Part shown: positions 1 through 6,290 of the stretch, piece by piece
How the letters are laid out: each line of letters starts with the position of its first letter
How positions within the stretch are numbered: the stretch's first letter is position 1
NCBI GenBank assembly: GCA_002717185.1
Contig: PBDC01000003.1
Span: forward strand, 1 to 7,382
Direction: 5' to 3'
DNA from: Rhodospirillaceae bacterium
Lineage (GTDB): Bacteria; Pseudomonadota; Alphaproteobacteria; UBA8366; GCA-2717185
DNA length: 7,382 bases
The notes under the pieces: model-generated
Databases searched by the model: none
What the model was told of the DNA's origin: nothing
What the model saw: only the letters and a program-made list of their open reading frames with translations
Program-made: the position numbers and the translations under genes

Positions 1-1
1 T

Positions 2-373
2 GTCGACGCGGCACCGACGCACGTGGCCCCGTTCAGTCACGCCGTCGAATGTGATGGGTGGATTCAGTTGACCGGCCAGATGCCGACCGACCCGGACGAC
101 GATACCGCACCGCTGCCCGATGGCATTGCGGGCCAGACGCGCCGGGTTATGGATAACCTGGTGATCGTCCTTCAAGGCATCGGCCTGAGTCTTGCTGACG
201 TATTGTCCTGCCGGGTCTATCTGACCGAATTCAAAAGGGATTACGCCCGGATGAACGAGGTCTACAAAAGCTATTTCCCGGCACAGCGGCTGCCGGCAAG
301 AACCTGTGTTGGAGTGACCGGACTGGCGCGCGACGCACTGGTGGAGATCGACATGGTGGCCCGGCGCCGCTGA
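2..373 (+). CDS. RidA/YjgF-family reactive intermediate (imine) deaminase, 5' end cut by window
   Basis: This is a RidA/YjgF/YER057c/UK114-type protein. The family forms soluble cytosolic trimers, and its Arg-bearing members hydrolyse enamine/imine intermediates released by PLP enzymes to 2-oxo acids and ammonia. Seen in the sequence: the N-terminal PFSHAVECDG segment (family PYSHAV), TGQMP (family SGQ.P), MNEVYKSYF, and the C-terminal PARTCVGVTGLARDALVEID block. That block carries the Arg that binds the substrate carboxylate and the conserved late Glu, so activity is plausible. The frame is open to the left edge and residues VDAAPTH precede the GTG at base 23. They fit the usual RidA N-terminus, so GTG 23 is probably internal and the true start lies a few codons outside. 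The stop is 22 bases before the amidase start, suggesting co-transcription. The exact Rid subfamily and substrate cannot be told. Confidence 0.9.
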   Translation, partial: VDAAPTHVAPFSHAVECDGWIQLTGQMPTDPDDDTAPLPDGIAGQTRRVMDNLVIVLQGIGLSLADVLSCRVYLTEFKRDYARMNEVYKSYFPAQRLPARTCVGVTGLARDALVEIDMVARRR

Positions 374-382
374 ATACCGAGC

Positions 383-388
383 AAGGGG
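383..388 (+). promoter_or_regulatory. Ribosome binding site of the amidase gene
   Basis: AAGGGG lies 7 bases before the ATG at 396, in the short gap after the RidA stop. It supports that ATG as the start and translation from a shared transcript. A second purine patch, GAGG, directly abuts the ATG and is too close to be the working site. Confidence 0.6.
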
Positions 389-395
389 CCCGAGG

Positions 396-1823
396 ATGTC
401 CGGTGACGAACTGATCCAGATGACGGCGACCGAAGTCGCAGCGCGGCTTGCCGCCGGGGACGTCTCGCCGGTCGAATTGGTCGATGCAGCGGCGGCCCGC
501 ATCGAAGCGGTCAATCCGGCAGTCAACGCCCTGCCGATCCTGTGTCTGGATGAAGCGCGGGACCGGGCGGTCGACATGACGGATCATCCGCCTCCGGTTT
601 CAGAGCGCGGTCCGCTGTGGGGCATCCCGATCGCGGTCAAGGACTACAACGACCTGGCCGGCGTCCGGACCACCTACGGGTCACCGATTTTCGCCGACAA
701 TGTGGCCCGGCGTTCAGATGCCACTGTTGCCCGGCTTGAGGCATCCGGCGCGATCCCGATCGGCAAGTCCAACGTCCCGGAATGGGCCGGAGCACACACC
801 TTCAATCCCGTGTTCGGTCACACGCGCAATCCCTGGAACGGTATGCGCAGCGCCGGCGGGTCGTCGGGCGGGTCGGGCGTTGCCCTGGCGACGGGCATGG
901 TGTGGCTGGCAACGGGTAACGACCTGGGCGGCAGTCTCAGGGTTCCGGCCAGTTTCAACGGCGTGGTGGGGTTACGGCCCAGCCCCGGGCGGGTCCCGCG
1001 CAGCAGCCGGCTGCCGGCCTTTGACACGCTGTGGGTCGAAGGTCCCATGGGGCGCAACGTCGCCGACGTGGCGCTGATGCTCGATGGCGGCAGCGGCCGC
1101 AGCCCGGAAGATCCGTTATCTTTCGACTCTGCAGGCCCGTCGCTCAGCCAAGCCCTCAACGATCCGACAGCCGCGCCGCGCCGGGTGGCCTTCAGCCCCG
1201 ATCTTGGTGTTGTACCCATGGAACCCGAGGTCGCAGAAATCTGCGCCGCCGCGGCACAAGGGTTCGCAGCAACCGGCGCTGAAGTCCGTCACGATACACC
1301 TGATTTTTCCGGCGTGATCGAGGCGTTTCAGACACTGCGGGCGGTGCTGATCGCGGTGATGATGGAAGACCTGCTGAAGACCCACCGCGAGCAGATCGCC
1401 CCGGAGATCATCTGGAACATCGAAAAAGGACTCGCGGTCAGCAATGCCGAGCTGCTCGAGGCCGAACGGGTACGCTGGCGGTTGGCCAAGGAGGTAACGG
1501 CGTTTTTCGAGCGCTACGACCTGCTGCTCTGCCCGACGGTCTCGGTGCCGCCGTTTCCGATGGAGCAGCGCTATGTGGAGACCATCGCCGGCCAGCCGAC
1601 CAGGACCTACATCGACTGGATAGCGATCACCTTTGCGGTGACGATGACGGCCTGTCCGGCGCTCAGCCTGCCGGTGGGTTACACCGGGAGCGGATTGCCG
1701 GTCGGTCTGCAGGTGATCGGTCCACCCCGTGCCGAGGCCGAGTTGGTGCGCGCCTGCCGGCACATCGAGGCCGAGCTGGGTCTGGCGTCCGCGGTGCCGA
1801 TCGACCCGCGCCCATCAGGCTGA
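396..1823 (+). CDS. Amidase-signature family hydrolase
   Basis: This is a 475-residue cytosolic amidohydrolase of the amidase-signature family, which hydrolyses carboxamides to a carboxylate and ammonia or an amine. The Ser-cisSer-Lys triad is visible: K82 in GIPIAVKDYN, cis-Ser S156 in AGGSSGGSG, and nucleophile S180 in GNDLGGSLRVPA. The S156-S180 spacing of 24 equals that of FAAH and malonamidase E2. The C-terminal part (LLLCPTVSVPPFP, about 376-388, and CPALSLPVGY...GLPVGLQVIGPP, about 415-440) is also typical, as is the length. The common GT/SD motif reads GND here. No gatB or gatC is nearby, so it is not likely to be the tRNA amidotransferase subunit. It follows a RidA gene with a 22-base gap. 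The last 9 bases overlap the convergent minus-strand gene. The substrate is unknown; indole-acetamide or arylacetamide hydrolases belong to the same family and would fit the iorAB neighbourhood, but that is speculation. Confidence 0.93.
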   Translation: MSGDELIQMTATEVAARLAAGDVSPVELVDAAAARIEAVNPAVNALPILCLDEARDRAVDMTDHPPPVSERGPLWGIPIAVKDYNDLAGVRTTYGSPIFADNVARRSDATVARLEASGAIPIGKSNVPEWAGAHTFNPVFGHTRNPWNGMRSAGGSSGGSGVALATGMVWLATGNDLGGSLRVPASFNGVVGLRPSPGRVPRSSRLPAFDTLWVEGPMGRNVADVALMLDGGSGRSPEDPLSFDSAGPSLSQALNDPTAAPRRVAFSPDLGVVPMEPEVAEICAAAAQGFAATGAEVRHDTPDFSGVIEAFQTLRAVLIAVMMEDLLKTHREQIAPEIIWNIEKGLAVSNAELLEAERVRWRLAKEVTAFFERYDLLLCPTVSVPPFPMEQRYVETIAGQPTRTYIDWIAITFAVTMTACPALSLPVGYTGSGLPVGLQVIGPPRAEAELVRACRHIEAELGLASAVPIDPRPSG

Positions 1824-2129
1824 CTGTTCTTTCCCGTAGTCCCGCACGACTTCGGCCACCCGGATCCGGTAATCACGAAAAATGTTGCGGGACTTGGCTT
1901 CATCCTGCGCTGCGTTGTGCTCCAGGTGTTCACGCCAGCGCTGGACAGCCGCCAGGTCCTCCCAGGCGGAAAGTGAAACAAAACGACCGGCGGTGCTGAT
2001 GCTCTCAAACCGCTCCACGGAAATGAAGCCCTCGATCTTTCCGACCTCCTCGCGCAGGGCCGTTGCCAGCTCGAAGTAGCGGTGCTTGAGGTCCTCAACC
2101 GGTTCGAACTCGAATACGACGATGATCAT
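1815..2129 (-). CDS. Antibiotic biosynthesis monooxygenase (ABM) fold protein
   Basis: This 104-residue protein matches the dimeric alpha-beta ABM superfamily. The N-terminal beta strand MIIVVFEFEP is followed by a helix (about 12-30), the block GFISVERFES (34-43), then SLSAWEDLAAVQRWRE (52-67) with EHNAAQ, and the tail FRDYRIRVAEVVRDYG (84-99). These are the standard landmarks of ABM-domain proteins in proteobacteria. Characterised relatives include cofactor-free monooxygenases and haem-degrading enzymes, but many members have no known reaction, so the name is a fold label. Length is normal for a single-domain member. The ATG is supported by GGGAGG nine bases upstream on the minus strand. 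The gene converges on the amidase with a 9-base overlap and diverges from the small membrane protein gene. Its role is unknown; detoxification or oxidation of an aromatic or quinone intermediate is only a guess from the neighbourhood. Confidence 0.88.
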   Translation of the reverse strand: MIIVVFEFEPVEDLKHRYFELATALREEVGKIEGFISVERFESISTAGRFVSLSAWEDLAAVQRWREHLEHNAAQDEAKSRNIFRDYRIRVAEVVRDYGKEQSA

Positions 2130-2138
2130 GTGTCGGTG

Positions 2139-2144
2139 CCTCCC
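2139..2144 (-). promoter_or_regulatory. Ribosome binding site of the ABM-fold gene
   Basis: On the minus strand GGGAGG ends 9 bases before the ATG whose first base is 2129. It is a good Shine-Dalgarno match and settles the start. Confidence 0.65.
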
Positions 2145-2190
2145 GAAGGCCCGTTGACGCCGGCGGTCTTGGACGTCCGGCCGATTGAAG

Positions 2191-2196
2191 ATTCTA
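2191..2196 (-). promoter_or_regulatory. Candidate -10 box for the ABM-fold gene
   Basis: The minus strand reads TAGAAT, five of six matches to the sigma-70 -10 consensus, about 60 bases before the ATG. No good -35 hexamer is seen at 16-18 bases, so this is a weak prediction. It sits in the 154-base divergent gap, which is the only non-coding stretch available upstream of the gene. Confidence 0.3.
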
Positions 2197-2229
2197 ACGA
2201 ACCCGCCGACCTCGAAGGGCGCTGGTATC

Positions 2230-2238
2230 TGCTATGCT
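2230..2238 (+). promoter_or_regulatory. Candidate extended -10 promoter for the membrane protein / iorAB genes
   Basis: TGCTATGCT fits an extended -10 element (TGn followed by TATGCT, four of six consensus bases). No convincing -35 is present, as expected for extended -10 promoters. Transcription would begin near base 2245, about 40 bases before the GTG at 2284. This is consensus matching only. Confidence 0.3.
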
Positions 2239-2283
2239 GTGTCGCCCTACCCCGCGCCGAACGCCGTTTTCGCCTGCAATCCG

Positions 2284-2523
2284 GTGAATAAACCCCGAAA
2301 AACCAACGTTCTCAGACCGCTCTACCGACTGGGGTGGCTGGTGATCTGGAGCACCTGGCTGGCGACGTTAGTGTTGCTGATGCCGGCTCTGATTCCGCGG
2401 CACGACACCTTCCAGCGACTGCTGGTCGCCGTACTGTTGACGGTATCTGCCTATTTTGTGCAGCGCCTCTGGGACCGGTACATCACTGGCCGGCCGCTGC
2501 CCCGGGCGCGGCGCGGCGGTTGA
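2284..2523 (+). CDS. Small two-helix inner-membrane protein, unrecognised
   Basis: This is a hypothetical protein of 79 residues. Two hydrophobic segments stand out, at about residues 15-37 (LGWLVIWSTW onward) and 45-61 (LLVAVLLTVSAYF), joined by a short polar turn PRHDTFQR. Both tails are basic (NKPRK at the front, GRPLPRARRGG at the end), so the positive-inside rule predicts both ends in the cytoplasm. The start is uncertain: GTG 2284 gives the most compact protein, but in-frame GTG 2239 (94 aa) and TTG 2185 (112 aa) remain possible, and none has a clear Shine-Dalgarno site. Its stop lies 50 bases before iorA on the same strand. A role as a membrane anchor or assembly partner for IorAB is conceivable but not supported by any motif. 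The two membrane helices with matching charge pattern make a real gene likely. Confidence 0.65.
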   Translation: MNKPRKTNVLRPLYRLGWLVIWSTWLATLVLLMPALIPRHDTFQRLLVAVLLTVSAYFVQRLWDRYITGRPLPRARRGG

Positions 2524-2537
2524 AGAGGCTTTTTGTT

Positions 2538-2548
2538 TATAGTATCTG
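2538..2548 (+). promoter_or_regulatory. Candidate -10 region upstream of iorA
   Basis: An AT-rich patch in the 50-base gap holds TATAGT (2538-2543, five of six consensus bases) overlapping TATCTG (2543-2548). The latter lies 17 bases after TTGAAG (2520-2525), a four-of-six -35 match. Either would start transcription about 15-25 bases before the iorA ATG. The 50-base gap and this patch suggest iorA can be transcribed apart from the membrane protein gene. Confidence 0.3.
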
Positions 2549-2549
2549 C

Positions 2550-2559
2550 TGGTCGACCA
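2550..2559 (+). repeat. Perfect 10-base palindrome at the predicted iorA transcription start
   Basis: TGGTCGACCA is its own reverse complement and sits just after the candidate -10 elements and 14 bases before the iorA ATG. The position suits a repressor operator, but the flanks do not extend the symmetry, so chance is quite possible. Confidence 0.3.
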
Positions 2560-2573
2560 CAAAACTGACACTG

Positions 2574-4730
2574 ATGGCTGAACGCTCTTTCAAACAGGAA
2601 GTACAGAAACTCCGACTCGGGAAGGGTGAAGAGTTCCGCGGCGAGGGGATTCTCGCGGTCACCAAGGCCCTTCTGCAGTGCGGCGTCGGCTACGTCGGCG
2701 GTTACCAGGGTGCGCCTATCTCGCATCTGATGGACGTGCTGGCCGATGCCCAGGACCTGCTGGCCGAGCTCGATGTGCACTACGAGGCCAACGCATCCGA
2801 GTCGGCGGCTTCGGCAATGCTGGCCGCTTCCGTCCATCAACCGATCCGCGGCGCAGTCACCTTCAAAGCGCCGGTCGGCATCAACGTGGCCTCCGATGCG
2901 CTGGCTAATCTGTCCTCCGGTGGAGTCACGGGCGGTGCCCTGATCCTGATCGGTGAGGACTACGGCGAGGGTTCTTCGATCATGCAGGAACGCAGCCATG
3001 CCTACGCCACCAAGTCACAGATCTGGCTGCTGGACCCGCGACCCAATCTGCCTTCTATCGTCAAGGCCGTCGCGGACGCTTTCGAACTTTCAGAGGCCTC
3101 CAATACACCCGTGATGCTGGAGCTTCGAATTCGTGCCTGCCACGTATACGGCTCGTTCACGGCCAGTGACAATCGTCGGCCGCCGCTGACTGTGAGCCAG
3201 GCGCTGGACGCGCCGCGACGCAACACAGACCGAATCGTCCTGCCCCCTGCGTCCTACGTGCATGAGCAGGAGAAAGTAAACCAGCGCTGGCCTGCTGCGG
3301 TGGAATTCATCCGCGGCCGGGGCCTGAACGAGATCTTCGGCCCGAGCGACGGGCCGGTGGGCATCGTCATGCAGGGCGGGATGTATAACGGTGTGATCCG
3401 GGCGCTGCAGCGCCTCGGACTCGCCGACGTCTTCGGCGACAGCCGGATTCCGCTGTACGTACTGAACGTCACTTATCCGCTGGTTGATTCCGAATTCCTG
3501 GCGTTCTGTGAAGGTAAACAGGCGGTGCTGGTGGTCGAGGAGGGTCAGCCCGCCTACATCGAAGATGCGCTGGCGGCGATTCTTTACAGGGCCCAGGGCA
3601 GCGTGCACCTGACCGGCAAGGATCTGCTGCCGCCAGCGGGAGAATACATCGGTCAGCACGTGCTAGAAGGGGTCGGCGAATTTCTCAAGCGCCACGCCCC
3701 TGAGATGCTGCGGGCCAGCGGCAACGGTGCCGGGACGACACCCGCGGAAGGCAGCACCATAGGCGAGCTGGCTGCCAGCGTGCCCGTCAGACCGCCCAGC
3801 TTCTGTACCGGCTGCCCCGAACGGCCGATCTTTGCGGCCATGAAGCTCGCCCAGAAAGAGGTCGGACCGCTGCAGGTCGCGGGTGACATCGGCTGTCATT
3901 TGTTTGGCAGTCTGGCGCCGTTCGAGATCGGCGGCACCACGATGGGCTATGGACTGGGGCCTGCCTCCAATGCCGCCTTTGATGGCGGCGGCGGCAGCCG
4001 CCGCCCGGTATCACTGATCGGCGACGGCGGTTTCTGGCACAACGGTCTGACCTCGAGTATCGGCAATGCCGTTTTCAACAAGTCCGACAGTGTGATCGTG
4101 GTGGTGGATAATTTTTACTCGGCGGCAACGGGCGGTCAGGACATTCCTTCTTCCCGCGCCGACAACCCGTCCAAATCCACCCGCCACCCGATCAGCGCGG
4201 CGGTCAAGGGCATCGGCGTCGACTGGGTGCGGGAGATCGATCACACTTACGATGTCGGCAAGGTCCGCGACACCTTCAAAGAAGCCTTGAGTGCCGAACA
4301 CCAGGGACCGAAGGTGATCGTTGCCTCGTCGGAGTGCATGCTCAACCGGCAGCGCCGCGAAAAGCCACTGGCGAGCAAGGCGATTGCCGACGGTGAACGT
4401 GTGATCAAACCGCGTTTTGGAGTTGATGAAGACATCTGCACCGGTGATCACGCCTGTATCCGACTGTCTGGCTGCCCGTCGCTGTCACTGAAAACCCTCG
4501 ATGACCCGTTGCGCGACGACCCGGTGGCCCATATCGATCAGACCTGTGTGGGCTGCGGAAACTGTGGTGAGGTCGCCGAAGCAGCCGTGCTGTGTCCTTC
4601 GTTTTACCGCATCGACGTGGTGCATAACCCGGGTTGGCTGGAACGCCTGCGCCAGCGACTGGCCGCAGGGTTCATCGCGTTGCTCCAACGGCGGCGTGCG
4701 CGGCGGGTGCTGGGGTTCGATCCCGCCTGA
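2574..4730 (+). CDS. iorA: Indolepyruvate:ferredoxin oxidoreductase, alpha subunit (TPP and Fe-S)
   Basis: This 718-residue subunit belongs to the 2-oxoacid:ferredoxin oxidoreductases, which convert arylpyruvates plus CoA to aryl-acetyl-CoA, CO2 and reduced ferredoxin in the cytosol. Domains in order: a TPP pyrimidine-binding domain (about 20-200; GYQGAPIS at 44-51, likely activating Glu E76), a transketolase-C-like domain (about 255-380), a Gly/Ala-rich linker (382-402), CTGCP (411-415), a TPP-diphosphate domain (GDGGFWHNG at 483, VDNFYSAATGGQ at 511-522), and a C-terminal ferredoxin domain. The ferredoxin domain carries C622-x2-D625-x2-C628-x5-C634-P and C658-x2-C661-x2-C664-x9-C674-P. The first motif has Asp in place of the middle Cys. 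A basic helical tail closes the protein. The frame is open 80 codons further upstream, but that stretch overlaps the membrane protein gene and does not look like the family. ATG 2574 begins the recognisable protein, although its Shine-Dalgarno site is weak. iorB follows in the same frame. Confidence 0.95.
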   Translation: MAERSFKQEVQKLRLGKGEEFRGEGILAVTKALLQCGVGYVGGYQGAPISHLMDVLADAQDLLAELDVHYEANASESAASAMLAASVHQPIRGAVTFKAPVGINVASDALANLSSGGVTGGALILIGEDYGEGSSIMQERSHAYATKSQIWLLDPRPNLPSIVKAVADAFELSEASNTPVMLELRIRACHVYGSFTASDNRRPPLTVSQALDAPRRNTDRIVLPPASYVHEQEKVNQRWPAAVEFIRGRGLNEIFGPSDGPVGIVMQGGMYNGVIRALQRLGLADVFGDSRIPLYVLNVTYPLVDSEFLAFCEGKQAVLVVEEGQPAYIEDALAAILYRAQGSVHLTGKDLLPPAGEYIGQHVLEGVGEFLKRHAPEMLRASGNGAGTTPAEGSTIGELAASVPVRPPSFCTGCPERPIFAAMKLAQKEVGPLQVAGDIGCHLFGSLAPFEIGGTTMGYGLGPASNAAFDGGGGSRRPVSLIGDGGFWHNGLTSSIGNAVFNKSDSVIVVVDNFYSAATGGQDIPSSRADNPSKSTRHPISAAVKGIGVDWVREIDHTYDVGKVRDTFKEALSAEHQGPKVIVASSECMLNRQRREKPLASKAIADGERVIKPRFGVDEDICTGDHACIRLSGCPSLSLKTLDDPLRDDPVAHIDQTCVGCGNCGEVAEAAVLCPSFYRIDVVHNPGWLERLRQRLAAGFIALLQRRRARRVLGFDPA
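3984..4005 (+). repeat. GC-only inverted repeat inside iorA
   Basis: GGCGGCGGC (3984-3992) and GCCGCCGCC (3997-4005) form a perfect 9-base-pair stem around the loop GGCA. It encodes the loop DGGGGSRRP (residues 470-478), just before the TPP GDG motif. It probably reflects a glycine/arginine-rich loop in GC-rich codons, but the predicted mRNA hairpin would be very stable. Confidence 0.6.
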
Positions 4731-4742
4731 CGGTCGACTATC

Positions 4743-6290
4743 GTGGACAGCACCCCTGCCATCATCAAACTGGCCGTATTTGCGGTCGGCGGTCAGGGCG
4801 GTGGCGTGCTTTCGAACTGGATCGTCGATGTTGCCGAACGTAACGGCTATCGGGCGCAGGCGACCTCCATTGCCGGTGTTGCCCAGCGGACCGGCGCCAC
4901 TATCTATTATGTTGAAATGGCCGAAGACACCGGCCGCGCACCGGTCTTTGCGTTGGCGCCTTCAGCCGGAGATGTCGATATTCTGATTGCTGCCGAACTG
5001 ATGGAGTCGGGGCGGGCGATGATACGCGGACTGGTGGGCGCCGACACCACCCTGATCACTTCCACCCACCGGATGCTTGCGATGTCCGAGAAGACTGTTC
5101 CAGGTAACGGCATCGCGGACCCCGCGCCGGTGCTGGCCGCCGGCCGCACCGCAGCCAAACGTTACATCGCGCTGGACATGGAGCAGATCGCAGTTGATGC
5201 CGGCAGCGTGGTCTCGGCTAGTCTGTTCGGCGCACTGGCAGCATCTGCGGCGTTGCCGTTTTCCCGCGAGAGCTATGAGGCCACGGTGCGGGCCTCTGGT
5301 CGGGGTGTAGAACCCAGCCTGCGGGCATTTGATGGGGCTTTCAAGGCAGTCACCGAGGAGACCGCTGAAGACAATGTGCCAGCCGCCGCCCCGGCCCGGC
5401 AGTACACGGTGGCCGGTCCCGCATCCCAGGTACGGCTCTGGGAGCAGCTGGAGCAGCGGCTGGCGGAACTGCCGCCGCCGGTGCGCGAAACTGCCGGGGC
5501 GGGTTGCCGAAAGGTCGCCGATTTCCAGGATGCGGCTTATGCGGGCGAGTATATGGACCGGCTGGAAGATGTGGTTCGCCGCGACTCTGCGCATGGCGGT
5601 GAGCACCGCCGCTTCGCGTTGTCGGTGTCCTGTGCCAAGTACGTTGCCAATGCTATGGTCTACGACGACGTGATCCGGGTCGCGGACCTGAAGACCCGTG
5701 CCGCCCGTTTCGCTCGGATTCGGGAGGAGAGTGCCGCAGGCGCCGATGGCGTGGTCCATGTTACCGAATTCATGCACCCCGGAGCCCGGGAGGTCTGCGG
5801 CATGCTGCCGGCCGGCCTTGGCCGGCGGATCGAAGCCAGCGAACGTCTATTTAACCTGCTCGATCGGCTGGTGAGCCGCGGGCGGCGGGTCCGCACTGAT
5901 TCGGTGTTCTGGTTCAGTGCGCTCTACCTGGTTGCCGGCCTGCGGCGCTGGCGTCGTCGTCTGTTGCGGCACAGCGTCGAACAGGCACACCTCGCTGCCT
6001 GGTTGAAAGCAGCGTTTGATGGCCTGGAGGTGAATTACGATCTGGCGGTTGAAATTGTCAGGTGCCGGCGGCTGGTCAAAGGCTACAGCGACACGCACAG
6101 CCGGGCACTGTCAAAGTTCGACCGGGTGATGGCCGCCGCCGCAAGCTTCGGCGCCCGGGCTGATGGACCCGACCAGCTGCACCGGCTCCGTGAAGCCGCG
6201 TTGTCTGACGAAGACGGCACATCGCTGGACGCTGCGTTGCAGCGCCTTGACGTTGTTCCCGCCGGGCCACGCGATAGCCTGGCAGTTTAA
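4743..6290 (+). CDS. iorB: Indolepyruvate:ferredoxin oxidoreductase, beta subunit with C-terminal DUF6537-like domain
   Basis: This is a 515-residue partner of IorA. Residues 8 to about 205 form the pyruvate/ketoisovalerate oxidoreductase gamma-type catalytic domain: FAVGGQGGGVLSNWI (13-27, glycine-rich loop), SIAGVAQRTGATIYYVE (42-58), DILIAAELMESGRA (79-92) and the STHR segment (107-110). An Ala/Pro-rich linker (about 206-226) leads to a helical C-terminal domain (about 228-460) ending in KGYSDTHSRALSKFDRV (446-462), a conserved stretch of the DUF6537 domain seen in long proteobacterial enzymes. Archaeal IorB is only about 200 residues, so this is the extended form. The GTG start is 12 bases after the iorA stop and has no strong Shine-Dalgarno site, so translation is likely coupled. 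It lies in the same frame as iorA, separated by TGA and four sense codons. Its last 4 bases overlap the convergent dsbB. Confidence 0.93.
   Translation: MDSTPAIIKLAVFAVGGQGGGVLSNWIVDVAERNGYRAQATSIAGVAQRTGATIYYVEMAEDTGRAPVFALAPSAGDVDILIAAELMESGRAMIRGLVGADTTLITSTHRMLAMSEKTVPGNGIADPAPVLAAGRTAAKRYIALDMEQIAVDAGSVVSASLFGALAASAALPFSRESYEATVRASGRGVEPSLRAFDGAFKAVTEETAEDNVPAAAPARQYTVAGPASQVRLWEQLEQRLAELPPPVRETAGAGCRKVADFQDAAYAGEYMDRLEDVVRRDSAHGGEHRRFALSVSCAKYVANAMVYDDVIRVADLKTRAARFARIREESAAGADGVVHVTEFMHPGAREVCGMLPAGLGRRIEASERLFNLLDRLVSRGRRVRTDSVFWFSALYLVAGLRRWRRRLLRHSVEQAHLAAWLKAAFDGLEVNYDLAVEIVRCRRLVKGYSDTHSRALSKFDRVMAAAASFGARADGPDQLHRLREAALSDEDGTSLDAALQRLDVVPAGPRDSLAV

Noticed and set aside
1116..1763. 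Minus-strand open frame (215 codons) opposite the amidase
   Set aside because: Its composition is Arg/His/Gln-rich without family motifs, and the opposite strand holds a well-supported amidase with intact triad.
2154..2159. TTGACG as a -35 box for the membrane protein gene
   Set aside because: No -10 element lies at 16-18 bases downstream; the better -10 at 2233 is far too distant.
2082..2291. Plus-strand open frame (69 codons) across the divergent gap
   Set aside because: It starts inside the ABM gene on the opposite strand, shows no motif, and its end overlaps the start region of the membrane protein gene.
2334..2573. 80-codon N-terminal extension of IorA
   Set aside because: The extension overlaps the membrane protein gene in another frame, resembles no IOR N-terminus, and ATG 2574 opens exactly at the recognisable family sequence.
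3090..3659. Minus-strand open frame (189 codons) opposite iorA
   Set aside because: It is antisense to conserved IorA sequence, with no motif and no ribosome binding site.
4728..4730. TGA between iorA and iorB as a selenocysteine codon
   Set aside because: No SECIS-like hairpin follows at the required distance, and the position is a domain junction, not a catalytic site.
4962..5777. Long minus-strand open frame (271 codons) opposite iorB
   Set aside because: It lies wholly antisense to a clearly conserved gene, has no recognisable domain, and is the kind of open frame expected in high-GC coding DNA.
5811..5826. GCCGGCC/GGCCGGC inverted repeat in iorB
   Set aside because: The loop is only 2 bases and the sequence is ordinary GC-rich coding DNA, so a meaningful hairpin is unlikely.
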